Source: Bremerella cremea
GTDB taxonomy: Bacteria > Planctomycetota > Planctomycetia > Pirellulales > Pirellulaceae
Reading direction: 5' to 3'
NCBI RefSeq assembly: GCF_003335505.1
Contig: NZ_QPEX01000028.1
Location: 62,001-126,000 of the forward strand
Length of the DNA: 64,000 nucleotides
In this document: positions 56,647-64,000 of the stretch, in pieces
Layout of the letters: every line of letters starts with the position of its first letter
Numbering within the stretch: the stretch's first letter is position 1
Position numbers and translations under genes: made by a program
The notes under the pieces: generated by a model
Told to the model about the DNA's origin: nothing
Seen by the model: the letters and a program-made list of their open reading frames with translations, nothing else
The model's database searches: none

Positions 56647-56705
56647 GACGATGTTCTCTCGTTGTAGTTACCGCCATCGATACAAAAGTTGGAATGGCTG
56701 AACGC

Positions 56706-57104
56706 TCAGACGGGCTTTGTGTCCTCCGTGTCCAGAATCATGATGCCAACAGAATCTTGTGGACCCGATCCATGTCTCGGAGCGTCCACTACGACCCTGA
56801 CGGCCTTCTCCAACCAAGACCGGAGATCGGCCAAGTCTGGGCGGTCGCCGTACATCTCGATGTAGAGCGGTGCGATGAAGCGATGGCAAGGACGGTCGCT
56901 CAAGGCATCAGTCATCAAGTCGTTGTAGACCCAAGCTGCGTCATTCAAGTCATCGAACAGGAGGGCAGCGGTTTCATTCACGCTCCATCCGAGACCAGTC
57001 CAATAGTTTGGGTTCCTGAGTGTGTCCGCCTTCATCAAGACGTACCTCGGATACTTCTTGGTTCCTTTCCGAACAAGAGAGATCATCGGTATGTCGTCGC
57101 TCAT
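56706..57104 (-). CDS. small protein of unknown function
   Basis: 132 residues: MSDDIPMISLVRKGTKKYPRYVLMKADTLRNPNYWTG, then an alpha/beta-looking part with FIAPLYIEMYGDRPDLADLRSWLEKAVRVV. The start overlaps the stop of the upstream gene by 4 bases (ATGA), so the two are translationally coupled. No family recognised. Confidence 0.65.
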   Translation of the reverse strand: MSDDIPMISLVRKGTKKYPRYVLMKADTLRNPNYWTGLGWSVNETAALLFDDLNDAAWVYNDLMTDALSDRPCHRFIAPLYIEMYGDRPDLADLRSWLEKAVRVVVDAPRHGSGPQDSVGIMILDTEDTKPV

Positions 57105-57346
57105 TCACTTTCTCCTTCTGGATGCTCGGGCACAAACTTCCCACCGTTCAGAACGGTGGACCGCCGAATGACAAGCGGCACATCGTGCTTCAGTCGCCGT
57201 GGGTTTCGGATCGCCAGATTGACGATCCCTTGGCCGGTGATCCGAACTGTCATGAACAACACCGGCACTTTCTCGCCGGTCGTCGGACAGTCGATCACTC
57301 CCGTATCGAGGCTGAGAACTTCGCAGTCGGTTACAGGCATTTTCAT
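57101..57346 (-). CDS. small beta-rich protein of unknown function
   Basis: 81 residues, mostly beta strands by pattern (VLFMTVRITGQGIVNLAIRN, VPLVIRRSTVLNGGKFVP). GAGAGGAG stands upstream of the ATG. It is coupled to the 56706-57104 gene. An island motif (57397-57408, minus) and a GGGGAG/CTCCCC hairpin lie between it and the zinc-ribbon gene. Confidence 0.65.
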   Translation of the reverse strand: MKMPVTDCEVLSLDTGVIDCPTTGEKVPVLFMTVRITGQGIVNLAIRNPRRLKHDVPLVIRRSTVLNGGKFVPEHPEGESE

Positions 57347-57406
57347 GTGAGAAACTCCTCTCGGTGGAAGGGGGAGAACAAAAAACGCTCCCCAATTAGC
57401 AGGTGC

Positions 57407-57874
57407 CTACTTTCCGAGCGGGTTGTTCCCACAGTGGTCGCAGGCGGAAAACTCGTCGGCCACGGGAGCGTGGCAGATCGGGCACAACCACTCGACACCG
57501 CAGTTCCAGCAAGGCTGGTCGAGATCAAAAACTTCAGCGTGGCAGACTTCGCACCGCCATCTCGCTCGTGGCTCGACTTCTGACGACGGGGAACACTCAT
57601 CGTCTGGGCGGAACGGCCAAGGAGCCGAATGATCGAACCATGCGTCTTTGCCTTGAGCCTTGAAGTCCTCGTACTCGGGAGTCCCGCCGAAGAGGAGTCG
57701 ATGGCCGAGCCATTGAATGCCGTTGTAGAGGAGAGCAACCAAGAGTGCGATGACGGCCACGAAAGGCAGAGAGAGGACTCCAGCAAGGATCGCTGGCAAA
57801 CTGAAGGGCAAACTGCAAAGAAAGGCGAGAATCCAGAAGCGGCTAATGACCGTGAGGGCGTTGTTCTTGGACAT
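57407..57874 (-). CDS. membrane protein with C-terminal double zinc ribbon
   Basis: 155 residues. Two hydrophobic segments in the first 55 residues (ISRFWILAFLCSLPFSLPAILAG and LPFVAVIALLVALLYNGIQWLG). After a polar linker come four CxxC knuckles, CEVCHAEVF..CWNCGVEWLCPICHAPV..CDHCG, which form two zinc ribbons on the cytoplasmic side. Its TAG stop (57407-57409) overlaps an island motif, and another motif lies upstream. The leader stem at 57883-57908 covers its Shine-Dalgarno site. Function unknown. Confidence 0.75.
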   Translation of the reverse strand: MSKNNALTVISRFWILAFLCSLPFSLPAILAGVLSLPFVAVIALLVALLYNGIQWLGHRLLFGGTPEYEDFKAQGKDAWFDHSAPWPFRPDDECSPSSEVEPRARWRCEVCHAEVFDLDQPCWNCGVEWLCPICHAPVADEFSACDHCGNNPLGK

Positions 57875-57882
57875 CTGCGATC

Positions 57883-57908
57883 TCCCAGTTCGAGGTTGAA
57901 AACTGGGA
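57883..57908 (-). promoter_or_regulatory. 8-bp stem covering a Shine-Dalgarno region (minus strand)
   Basis: On the minus strand TCCCAGTT (57908-57901) pairs with AACTGGGA (57890-57883), and the Shine-Dalgarno GGGAGA overlaps the second arm, ahead of ATG 57874. The island motif (57924-57913) is just upstream, as on the plus strand. Confidence 0.6.
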
Positions 57909-57994
57909 CGAGTAGCAGGTGCCTAATCTGAGCAGCAGTGATTGGCCAATCAGTTTCTTTCTGGGGTGACGTGACCGAGAGCATTGAAGCAGGT

Positions 57995-58114
57995 ATGATA
58001 CGCAGCATGGATGCAGCATACTACGGCCTTCTTGGCTTCTTCATCGGGGTGATTTCGGCTCTGCTCGGAGTCTGGCTTGGGAAAAGTTGGAAGAACCCCA
58101 AACCACCTAAATGA
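57995..58114 (+). CDS. possible 39-residue single-pass membrane protein
   Basis: MIRSMDAAYYGLLGFFIG then VISALLGVWLGKSWKNPKPPK: one hydrophobic helix and a short Lys/Pro tail. No clear Shine-Dalgarno site. The pattern is that of small membrane proteins, but so short a frame could be chance. Confidence 0.35.
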   Translation: MIRSMDAAYYGLLGFFIGVISALLGVWLGKSWKNPKPPK

Positions 58115-58376
58115 TGCGCCCAATGCCTTAACGTGCGGGGCGAGACAGAATAGGCGATTGCAGGTCGAGGTGAATACCTTCGCCTTGTCGCTATCCCACA
58201 TCACGGTTTTAATTCTCCACGGCAACCTAAATTCGTGTGGATTGCCCCAACAGTGGCCAATTCATCCGTTTGCTTTTTTGTCCTAACGTTGGATTTGCTG
58301 CGATTAGTGCGTGAACTTTCTGTGTTTTATCCGCCTTGAGAGTAGAACGACGGGCTTCACGTTTTGATGACTCTCA

Positions 58377-58778
58377 ATGGAAAAAATTATGCGATCTGCT
58401 GTAATACTTGTGATGCTTTCGTTTTTCGTGGTCCAAGTAGCGGGTTGTGGATCGGGAGCAGCGCTTGAGTATGGAGACGCTGCCGCTCATTTCAATGAGG
58501 ATAAACTTCTCGAAAAAGGTGAGCCGTATCTTGGAGAAAAGATCGTAGTTAAAGGCACTGTCACAAAGCATGACATCACTGACCCAGAGAACAGCAAGGT
58601 CTACTTGGGCCACTCGATTTGCTGCAACTTCGGCGATCTAAAGAAAATGGCCGAGAACTGCAACGAGGGCGATTCAATCTTTGTCATGGGCATCCTCAAG
58701 AGGCTTGAGGATGGCGACATCCTGCTGGAACCAGCGATGAAGAGAGACCCCAAAGCAGAATTCAATCCGGTGGAATGA
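58377..58778 (+). CDS. lipoprotein with OB-fold (tRNA_anti-like) domain
   Basis: 133 residues (a second ATG is at 58389). SAVILVMLSFFVVQVAGC is a lipoprotein signal with lipobox VAGC. The mature part has DAAAHFNEDKLLEKGEPYLGEKIVVKGTVTKHD, VYLGHSICCNFGD and EGDSIFVMGILKRLEDGDILLEPA, the strand pattern of the small OB-fold tRNA_anti-like family of secreted proteins. Ligand unknown. It is the last gene before the right island end, and its leader shows no island motif. Confidence 0.75.
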   Translation: MEKIMRSAVILVMLSFFVVQVAGCGSGAALEYGDAAAHFNEDKLLEKGEPYLGEKIVVKGTVTKHDITDPENSKVYLGHSICCNFGDLKKMAENCNEGDSIFVMGILKRLEDGDILLEPAMKRDPKAEFNPVE

Positions 58779-58890
58779 CGTGTTGGTTTGTAGCGACACG
58801 AGACACAGCGAGCGAGCGCTGGTACGATGCGGGTTAGAGGGAACTCGCCTCCACTGGGAGGCTGTCCCAGATCACGGGTTCGATGCCCGT

Positions 58891-58931
58891 GTGTCAGTCA
58901 CCGAACTGGGTGTCAGTTAGCGTGTCAGGTT
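58891..58931 (+). repeat. right-end GTGTCAG repeats
   Basis: GTGTCAGTCA (58891-58900), GTGTCAGTTA (58910-58919) and GTGTCAGGTT (58922-58931), in the same orientation as the left-end set and with a matching 12-bp spacing between two of them. They lie 62 bp inside the attR core. Confidence 0.55.
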
Positions 58932-58992
58932 AGCAGAGAGGCGTTTCCGTAAGTCCTTGAATAGCAACAGTTAAGACGGCCAAGTTGGACCC

Positions 58993-59005
58993 CCGCCGCC
59001 TCCAC
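58993..59005 (+). repeat. right attachment core (attR)
   Basis: CCCGCCGCCTCCA, identical to the ssrA 3' end at 25116-25128. The following TAGAGCC also resembles TAAAGCC after attL, so the similarity may run a few bases further. Confidence 0.9.
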
Positions 59006-59012
59006 TAGAGCC

Positions 59013-59042
59013 GAGTTGTGAGAAATCGCAACTCGTTTTTTC
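59013..59042 (+). terminator. displaced native ssrA terminator
   Basis: CGAGTTGT and GCAACTCG (8 bp, one G-U) followed by six T, 7 bases after the attR core. Before integration it would have followed ssrA directly. Confidence 0.8.
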
Positions 59043-59383
59043 TTTGGTTTTACGTCCTTTGGCACAAGTTAGACGGTCATTCGGTTATTGCGCCGACACC
59101 CCTGTCATTCGGGACTGGATTGACTCGCTAGTCGCGACGTACTGGACGGGCGAATGGCGTTATTAGCGGTGTTTACTGTTCTTTAAGCCATAAGCCAACT
59201 TGGAAGCCGTTGTAGTAGTCTTGTATACAGTTCCCAATGGGGCTGGCCTGATCCGTTTGTGTTGCAAAATAAAGAAACCAAAAGCTCCCTGCAAAACCCC
59301 TCCATTTCAGTTCCACCCATCGACGACCATGAGCGGCTACGTCGGTTCTTTTCTTTATTGGACTCATGAGGATAAATACTCCC
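59043..59383. other. gene-free stretch right of the island
   Basis: 341 bp with no supported gene, RNA or repeat. Confidence 0.4.
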
Positions 59384-59668
59384 ATGCGGTTCACTTCGTT
59401 CACGGAATACGTTCACTGGCGAGAAGGTTTCCTCGCACCAGACAAGTCCAGATGGGTTGGGATGCCTCGCCTGAACACGACTTCGATGACGAACCATCAG
59501 CGGCGGAAGCTCTATCCCACGAAGCCGCCAAAGCCGAAAGCGGCAATCTCCGGTGTGCCGGTCTTCCGACCATATCAACCAGCGAAGCCGCCCCGCTTTG
59601 TCCCTTACAAGCCTGCCCAGCCAGCCAAAATCGTGATGACAAAGCCGAAGGCGTCGTCATCCGATTAG
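59384..59668 (+). CDS. small basic Pro-rich protein
   Basis: 94 residues from ATG 59384, with ATGAGG upstream. MRFTSFTEYVHWREGFLAPDKSRWVGMPRLNTTSMTN is followed by a Lys/Pro-rich repetitive tail (PTKPPKPK, YKPAQPAK). The 'EY.hWREG.L.PD....GMprlN' block recalls short uncharacterised planctomycete proteins. It overlaps the end of the convergent SUFU gene by 4 bases. Confidence 0.5.
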   Translation: MRFTSFTEYVHWREGFLAPDKSRWVGMPRLNTTSMTNHQRRKLYPTKPPKPKAAISGVPVFRPYQPAKPPRFVPYKPAQPAKIVMTKPKASSSD

Positions 59669-60390
59669 GCGTTGCCTTGAAGTTCGTCGAAGGCATCATC
59701 GTGAGACATGCCGTGGATCGTTTCCCATTGGCTGGAAGCGTTCGGCATTGCCAAGACCGATTGGCGATGGGGATTGCAGACCTGCTTCACTCCCAGCCGT
59801 TGCAGCAGCAAGAGAAGATGGGCTGGGGTGGTTTGCTGGGCCAGCCGGTCTTCATCTTCTGTTACAGCAACGACTGTGAGCAAGCCGAACTCACTCGAAG
59901 GCAATCGCAAACGAAGTTTCGTTTCATCAGTCCAGAGGTACATCGCCCGAAGTGAACCGATCAACTTCAATCCCGAAACATCGTCCGTCACGCCAGCCCA
60001 CATCTTCCCTCCCCGGTCATTGAAGAAAACCAGCGGCAGGCGATAACCAAATCCCATATCACCGTTCTCGCACAACCATTGCGTGAGAAGCTGGTAGAGA
60101 AGGTCAGCGGGCCATTCAGCGTGTTCGTTCGCACGAACTGCAAACTCCCAAGGATATGCTTGGTCAGACTCTCGAAGCGGCTGGGTCAAACCAAGCGTCA
60201 TCGTCAAATAGTCGTTGCGTGCTGCCGTTGGCTTGAAGGTCAAGGCACATGCACCGGGAAGGGTGTATTGCTCCCATGAGAACGGATACACCGATCCGAG
60301 CGGTTCGGTGTCACCCAACACCCTGCGAACCGCATCGCCTCGTTGTTCCCACCGTGCTTTCCATTCAAGGTCTTGCTGTTGTTTTGCCAT
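59665..60390 (-). CDS. suppressor-of-fused (SUFU) domain protein
   Basis: 241 residues from ATG 60390 (MAKQQQDLEWKARWEQRG); the open frame is longer. The core matches the bacterial SUFU family: LGSVYPFSWEQYTLPGACALTFKPT, YLTMTLGLTQPL, YPWEFAVRANEHAEWPADLLYQLLTQW, DMGFGYRLPLVFF and LRAMYLWTD. Bacterial SUFU proteins are often immunity proteins of polymorphic toxin systems, but no toxin gene is visible here, so the role is open. Confidence 0.75.
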   Translation of the reverse strand: MAKQQQDLEWKARWEQRGDAVRRVLGDTEPLGSVYPFSWEQYTLPGACALTFKPTAARNDYLTMTLGLTQPLRESDQAYPWEFAVRANEHAEWPADLLYQLLTQWLCENGDMGFGYRLPLVFFNDRGGKMWAGVTDDVSGLKLIGSLRAMYLWTDETKLRLRLPSSEFGLLTVVAVTEDEDRLAQQTTPAHLLLLLQRLGVKQVCNPHRQSVLAMPNASSQWETIHGMSHDDAFDELQGNA

Positions 60391-60587
60391 GGTTTTAGTC
60401 GGTTCAGTCAACGTGTTTCCAGTTGTCCCATCATGTGACAAATAGGATCACTTGAAATCAGTTGCGGCAACTCCATGGTTTTCAATGTAGTCGTGTCCCA
60501 GACAGGCATGCCAAAAAGACTTTACGCAAATGGGCGGAAAACCAAAAGTTCCTATGCTAGTTCTGGCTTAGAGCGAGAGCCAGCAAA

Positions 60588-60701
60588 ATGATCATCGCTT
60601 GTTACGTTCGAGTTTACAACAGCCACCAGCAAGGCAACCGTCAACGTGCCGAAATCCAGAAAGTGGCTGGAAGCAAACGGCATCGACTAAAAGCAGATTG
60701 A
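60588..60701 (+). pseudogene. resolvase/invertase remnant (N-terminus)
   Basis: MIIACYVRVYNSHQQGNRQRAEIQK looks like the start of a serine recombinase (ACYVRVS....Q..QRAEI). In the +1 frame the next residues read WLEANGID, the normal continuation, so there is a one-base frameshift near 60661 and then loss of the rest. The Ser nucleophile position (RVS) reads VYN. A dead fragment. Confidence 0.55.
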
Positions 60702-60702
60702 A

Positions 60703-61102
60703 TGGGCTGTTTTACAATATCATACGTCGCATCGTCTGATGCCCTTCTTCTTCGCTCAGCCGAATGGCCACGCTGATCGATCGAAATGACTTCGCGCCCG
60801 TTATCCTTCGTCGTCGCTTTTTCACGCATGGCCAACAGCCATAGATCGAAGCATTTTTGAAACGCGTTTGGCCTGAGCAGCGCGAGCAGGCGACCAATCG
60901 TGTCGCGCGAAGGAACGCCTGCAGGTAACGCCAGTCGCTTCTTCAACCAGTCGGCATGCGAATTGGCCCAGACCGTAATCTACCGCGCCCCATCCGCCCC
61001 AGCGATCACCGCCAGCACGCAAATGACAAGGAGGTCGCCGAGCAAGTGCTGACGATTAATATGGCAATGTGGATCTTCAAGCTCTTGAAAGTAGTCAAGC
61101 AT
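60703..61102 (-). pseudogene. ISAs1-type transposase remnant
   Basis: MLDYFQELEDPHCHINRQHLLGDLLVICVLAVIAGADGAR, an in-frame TAG (60980-60982), then ITVWANSHADWLKKRLALPAGVPSRDTIGRLLALLRPNAFQKCFDLWL and EVISID. Together these are the N-terminal half of an ISAs1-family transposase with a premature stop. The catalytic half is missing after ISID. The frame runs into the resolvase remnant, so the two insertions are nested or joined. I could not find terminal inverted repeats. Confidence 0.75.
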
Positions 61103-61390
61103 TGAAACAACATCATCTGATCCAACTGACGAGACATCAACTCTTCCAGGCGACGCATGACACGATTGGGAAAAAGCAATATCATCGCAGAAAGAAGACA
61201 ACCTCGCTGCCGCAGATTGCCCAAAGTTCGTGCTGGCCGTGCGGAGGTTACCGTCTCCCATCGCTTAAACGGGGATGTTGAATAAGATGAAGGATCTAGG
61301 ATACCGAAACCAGGTTGGTAGCCCTAGTTGGCCATTGGAGGAAAGGTGGCGTAGGTTGGGGCCATTGCTCATAGAACGTCGAGAACGAAT

Positions 61391-62653
61391 TTGATTTATC
61401 GATTTTGCTTATACGGATTTCTGAAGAACCAACGCTATTTCGCACCGTTTTGGATCTTGGCGTTTTTGGACAAGGGGCTATCGTTTGCCACAATTGGCAT
61501 ACTGATAGGATTCCGCGAGATCAGCGTGGCCCTGCTTGAAATTCCCACAGGTGCCGTGGCCGACACGGTCGGTCGACGCTGGGCGATGATTTTCTCGCAT
61601 GTGGCCTATGTGGCGGCGTTTCTGACGTTTGGGTTTACCACGTCTCTTTACGCTTTGTTTGTGGCCATGTTTGCCTTTTCCATTGGCGAGGCATTTCGTA
61701 CGGGAACTCACAAGGCAATTATCTTTGCTTGGCTCAAAAGCCAAGGGCGAGAGAAGGAAAAAACGCAAATCTATGGAATCACCCGCAGTTGGTCGCAAAT
61801 GGGATCGGCAATTTCGGTGATCATTGCGGCGGCGCTCGTCTTTTGGTTGGAAAACTATACCGTCATATTTTGGATCAGCGCTGTTCCGGCCGCGTTGAAC
61901 ATCTTCAATTTTCTGAGCTACCCGAGTTCACTCGACTTTGCAGGCGACAAAAAGCCGCAGCGGATGGAGGCGATGCTCTCTCTGTGGCAAGCAACATTAA
62001 GTTGTTTTACCTCGAAGAATCTTCGCCGTCCGATCAGCGAGTCGATGGCCTACGAAGGGATGTATGGGGCGAGCAAGGATTACCTGCAACCTTTGCTTCA
62101 GAGTGTTGCGTTGGCGATGCCGCTGTTTACTGCCTGGGAAAATACACAGCGAACGGCCATTTTAATTGCCGTGGTCTACGCCGTTCTCTACGTTCTGGGC
62201 AGTTTCGCTTCGCGATATTCCGGGCCAATCGCCTTGTACTTAGGGAACGAGCAGAAAGCCGCGCGTTATCTCTGGGCTGCGTATGGGGGGACGTTTGCGT
62301 TGCTGCTGCTGGGGACGATAACCCATTGGAGCATTCTGGCGATTGGCAGCTTTATTGTGTTGGCCGTGATGCAAAACATTTGGCGGCCGATCCTCGTCAG
62401 CCGAGTCGCCGACGAAGCGGATGAGCATGCCATGGCAACCGTTTTAAGTGTTGAATCGCAAGCGAAGTCGTTGGGAGTCTCACTTCTGGCTCCTCTTATC
62501 GGCTTTGCCATCGATCGGATGCCGACGGAATATCAGTTAACCCCGATTGCCATTTTGGGGATGGCGATCGCTTTGGTGGCCTTACTTACTTCGCCTAAGC
62601 TTCCTTCGCCTGACCAGGCAGAAGCGGGCTCGCAAGGATCCGATCCAAGTTGA
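61391..62653 (+). CDS. MFS transporter
   Basis: 420 residues from TTG 61391 (MIYRFCLYGFLKNQRYF). Hydrophobic helices span the whole length, with the MFS loop signature GAVADTVGRRWAM between helices 2 and 3 and a charged central loop (DFAGDKKPQRMEAML). The start places the first helix FAPFWILAFLDKGLSF right after a short N-tail; no ATG fits better. Probable drug or metabolite efflux in the cytoplasmic membrane; substrate unknown. It is convergent with the RND gene. Confidence 0.85.
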   Translation: MIYRFCLYGFLKNQRYFAPFWILAFLDKGLSFATIGILIGFREISVALLEIPTGAVADTVGRRWAMIFSHVAYVAAFLTFGFTTSLYALFVAMFAFSIGEAFRTGTHKAIIFAWLKSQGREKEKTQIYGITRSWSQMGSAISVIIAAALVFWLENYTVIFWISAVPAALNIFNFLSYPSSLDFAGDKKPQRMEAMLSLWQATLSCFTSKNLRRPISESMAYEGMYGASKDYLQPLLQSVALAMPLFTAWENTQRTAILIAVVYAVLYVLGSFASRYSGPIALYLGNEQKAARYLWAAYGGTFALLLLGTITHWSILAIGSFIVLAVMQNIWRPILVSRVADEADEHAMATVLSVESQAKSLGVSLLAPLIGFAIDRMPTEYQLTPIAILGMAIALVALLTSPKLPSPDQAEAGSQGSDPS

Positions 62654-62705
62654 ACTCTATCGGAGCATTGCGTTTTCGGTCGTGGGATGATTTTGTGACG
62701 TGATG

Positions 62706-64000
62706 TTATTCGGTTCCAGCCCAATGCCTATCGTGCAGGCCAAGGTTCATTTTCAATTCCTTGAAGCCAGCGAAGACGACCGGAACGACGAAGAGAGTTA
62801 ATAGCTCGACCGTCATGCCACCAATCACCGGCCAAGCCATCGCTTTGGCGACATCGCTTCCCCGCCCGGTCGAAAGGATCACCGGGATCAGCGCGATGAT
62901 GGTGGTAAAGGTCGTCATCAAGCAGGGGCGAATTCGTTTCATGCCTGCTTCGACGGTTGCGTTGCGGATATCGGTGATGGTTTCCAGGCGTTTGCGCGTG
63001 AAAACCTGGTCGAGGTAGGTTGCCATGACCACGCCATCGTCGACGGCGATTCCGAACAAGGCAATGAACCCCACCCAGACCGCCGTGTTCACTTCCACCG
63101 AGTTGACGGCCAGGCACAGCATGCCTCCGGCAAAAGCGACAGGAATTCCCGCAAAGACCGCCAGGGAGATTGGGATGTGACGAAATTGTAAATAGATGAT
63201 GAACAAGTTGATAAAAATAACCAGTGGAATCACCCACATAAGACGCTGATTGGCTTCTATTTGATTTTCGAACGAACCGACGGGCTCAAACGAGTAGCCG
63301 GGGGGCAGTTGCAGCTTTCGGTCCTTTTGTGCGGCCAAAAGACTTTGCTTGACAGACTCTGCCGTTTCCAAGTCGCCCATCGTGCCCGAAGGCTGAAAAG
63401 AAACATGGGCGACAAGTCGCGCGTCTTCGCTGTTGATAGCCCCAGGGCCCCAAGTCGTTTCCATGGTGGCGAGATTCGACAGCGGGATGACTTCGCCAGA
63501 GTGGGTTACCACTGGCAAGTCATCCATTTCGTAAAGTTGTTCACGTAGTTGGCGTTCGTATCGCACGCGGACCGGATAGCGTTCCCGCCCCTCGACCGTT
63601 TGGGTGACATTGGCCCCGCCCAGGGCGGTCTCGATCACTTGATTTACCATTGCGGTCGACATCCCATAACGGGCGGCCATATCGCGATTGACATTGAATT
63701 CGACATACGGTTTACCGAGCACAATATCTGGATTGACCGTCGAGGCATTCACTTGAGGAAGAGTCTTCAGGTACTGGGCAACTTGCAAGGAAGCGTCGGC
63801 AAGCCCGGCCAGGTTGTCACCAAAAATTCGAATAGCCATCGAGGCTTTGATACCACTTTGCAGCATCACCACGCGTCCTTCGATTGGCTGTAGGGGCGAG
63901 GCTGGCGTCACGCCGGGCAAGGTGGCCACGGCGTTGATTTGTTCCCAGATATCTTGCGTTGTCACCCCCTCTCGCCATTGATCGGCAGGCTTGAGCATCA
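62706..64000 (-). CDS. CusA/CzcA-type RND heavy-metal efflux pump, C-terminal part (partial)
   Basis: The frame runs off the right edge; 432 residues are visible. GPGAINSEDARLVAHVSFQPSG, IPISLAVFAGIPVAFAGG and GFIALFGIAVDDGVVMATYLDQ are typical of HME-RND inner-membrane pumps, with TM helices through VIGGMTVELLTLFVVPVVFAGF. The Asp pair in AVDDGVV is in the proton-relay helix. It would export Cu/Ag or Co/Zn/Cd through a tripartite complex whose partner genes lie beyond the window. The C-terminus is complete. Confidence 0.88.
   Translation of the reverse strand, partial: MLKPADQWREGVTTQDIWEQINAVATLPGVTPASPLQPIEGRVVMLQSGIKASMAIRIFGDNLAGLADASLQVAQYLKTLPQVNASTVNPDIVLGKPYVEFNVNRDMAARYGMSTAMVNQVIETALGGANVTQTVEGRERYPVRVRYERQLREQLYEMDDLPVVTHSGEVIPLSNLATMETTWGPGAINSEDARLVAHVSFQPSGTMGDLETAESVKQSLLAAQKDRKLQLPPGYSFEPVGSFENQIEANQRLMWVIPLVIFINLFIIYLQFRHIPISLAVFAGIPVAFAGGMLCLAVNSVEVNTAVWVGFIALFGIAVDDGVVMATYLDQVFTRKRLETITDIRNATVEAGMKRIRPCLMTTFTTIIALIPVILSTGRGSDVAKAMAWPVIGGMTVELLTLFVVPVVFAGFKELKMNLGLHDRHWAGTE

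Noticed and set aside
58820..58905. tRNA gene near the right island end
   Set aside because: ACGGG-TTCGATG-CCCGT looks like a T arm, but no matching acceptor strand is found and the CCTCC-ACTG-GGAGG stem has a four-base loop, not an anticodon arm. At most a decayed fragment.
59200..59955. 251-codon plus-strand frame
   Set aside because: It overlaps both the small Pro-rich gene in another frame and, antisense, the SUFU gene, which has family support.

Overview
The window reads as a planctomycete chromosome, most like the Pirellulales (Blastopirellula/Bremerella type). The signs are a sdhCAB operon with a b558-type SdhC, large secreted TPR/macroglobulin-like and caspase-like proteins, a XylR/AraC regulator of the planctomycete kind, GC-rich palindromic repeats of a type common in that phylum, and an 'NCG'-type integrase. 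This placement is inference from protein families; there is no rRNA gene here.

Left chromosomal part (1-25128): end of a flavin monooxygenase, an alpha/beta hydrolase, an SDR dehydrogenase, sdhB-sdhA-sdhC (minus strand), a single-domain response regulator, ftsH, a secreted caspase-fold peptidase, a XylR-type regulator, a DUF900 lipoprotein, a 2.7-kilo-residue TPR/alpha-2-macroglobulin-like protein, an MBL-fold exonuclease, and then ssrA (tmRNA, tag ANDNFALAA).

Accessory part (25129-59005): a 33.9-kb genomic island sits in the 3' end of ssrA. Its ends are marked by a 13-bp direct repeat (25116-25128 and 58993-59005), and each end carries a cluster of GTGTCAG repeats. It has an integrase but no visible relaxase or conjugation genes. 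Its cargo is (a) a ParB-domain DNA methylase and a second SPPY methylase; (b) a five-gene minus-strand operon: SNF2 helicase, GIY-YIG-like nuclease, large Mod-type methylase, Res-type helicase-nuclease, and a SIR2/PIN-like protein; an XRE regulator diverges from it; (c) an alpha/beta-hydrolase-PD-(D/E)XK fusion, an unknown protein and a frameshifted RlmJ-like gene; (d) a plus-strand train of ArdC, RuvB-like ATPase, AlpA-like HTH protein, tyrosine recombinase and many small unknown genes; (e) a minus-strand group with an unknown 633-residue protein, a HEAT protein and a zinc-ribbon membrane protein.

The most unusual signal is non-coding. The 12-mer AGGCACCTGCTA occurs 16 times exactly (plus three 11/12 copies), only inside the island, always turned with the local genes, and often supplies the stop codon of the gene before it. 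In at least six leaders behind it a stem covers the Shine-Dalgarno region of the next gene, although the stem sequences differ. A second leader element, CCAAnnnTTGTA, recurs just before gene starts. Together they look like a shared translational or post-transcriptional control system, or a scar of modular assembly. One 157-bp unit between two copies has no ORF but strong RNA structure.

Right chromosomal part (59006-64000): the displaced ssrA terminator, a small protein, a SUFU-domain protein, decayed resolvase and ISAs1-type transposase remnants, an MFS transporter and the C-terminal part of a CusA-type RND pump running off the edge.
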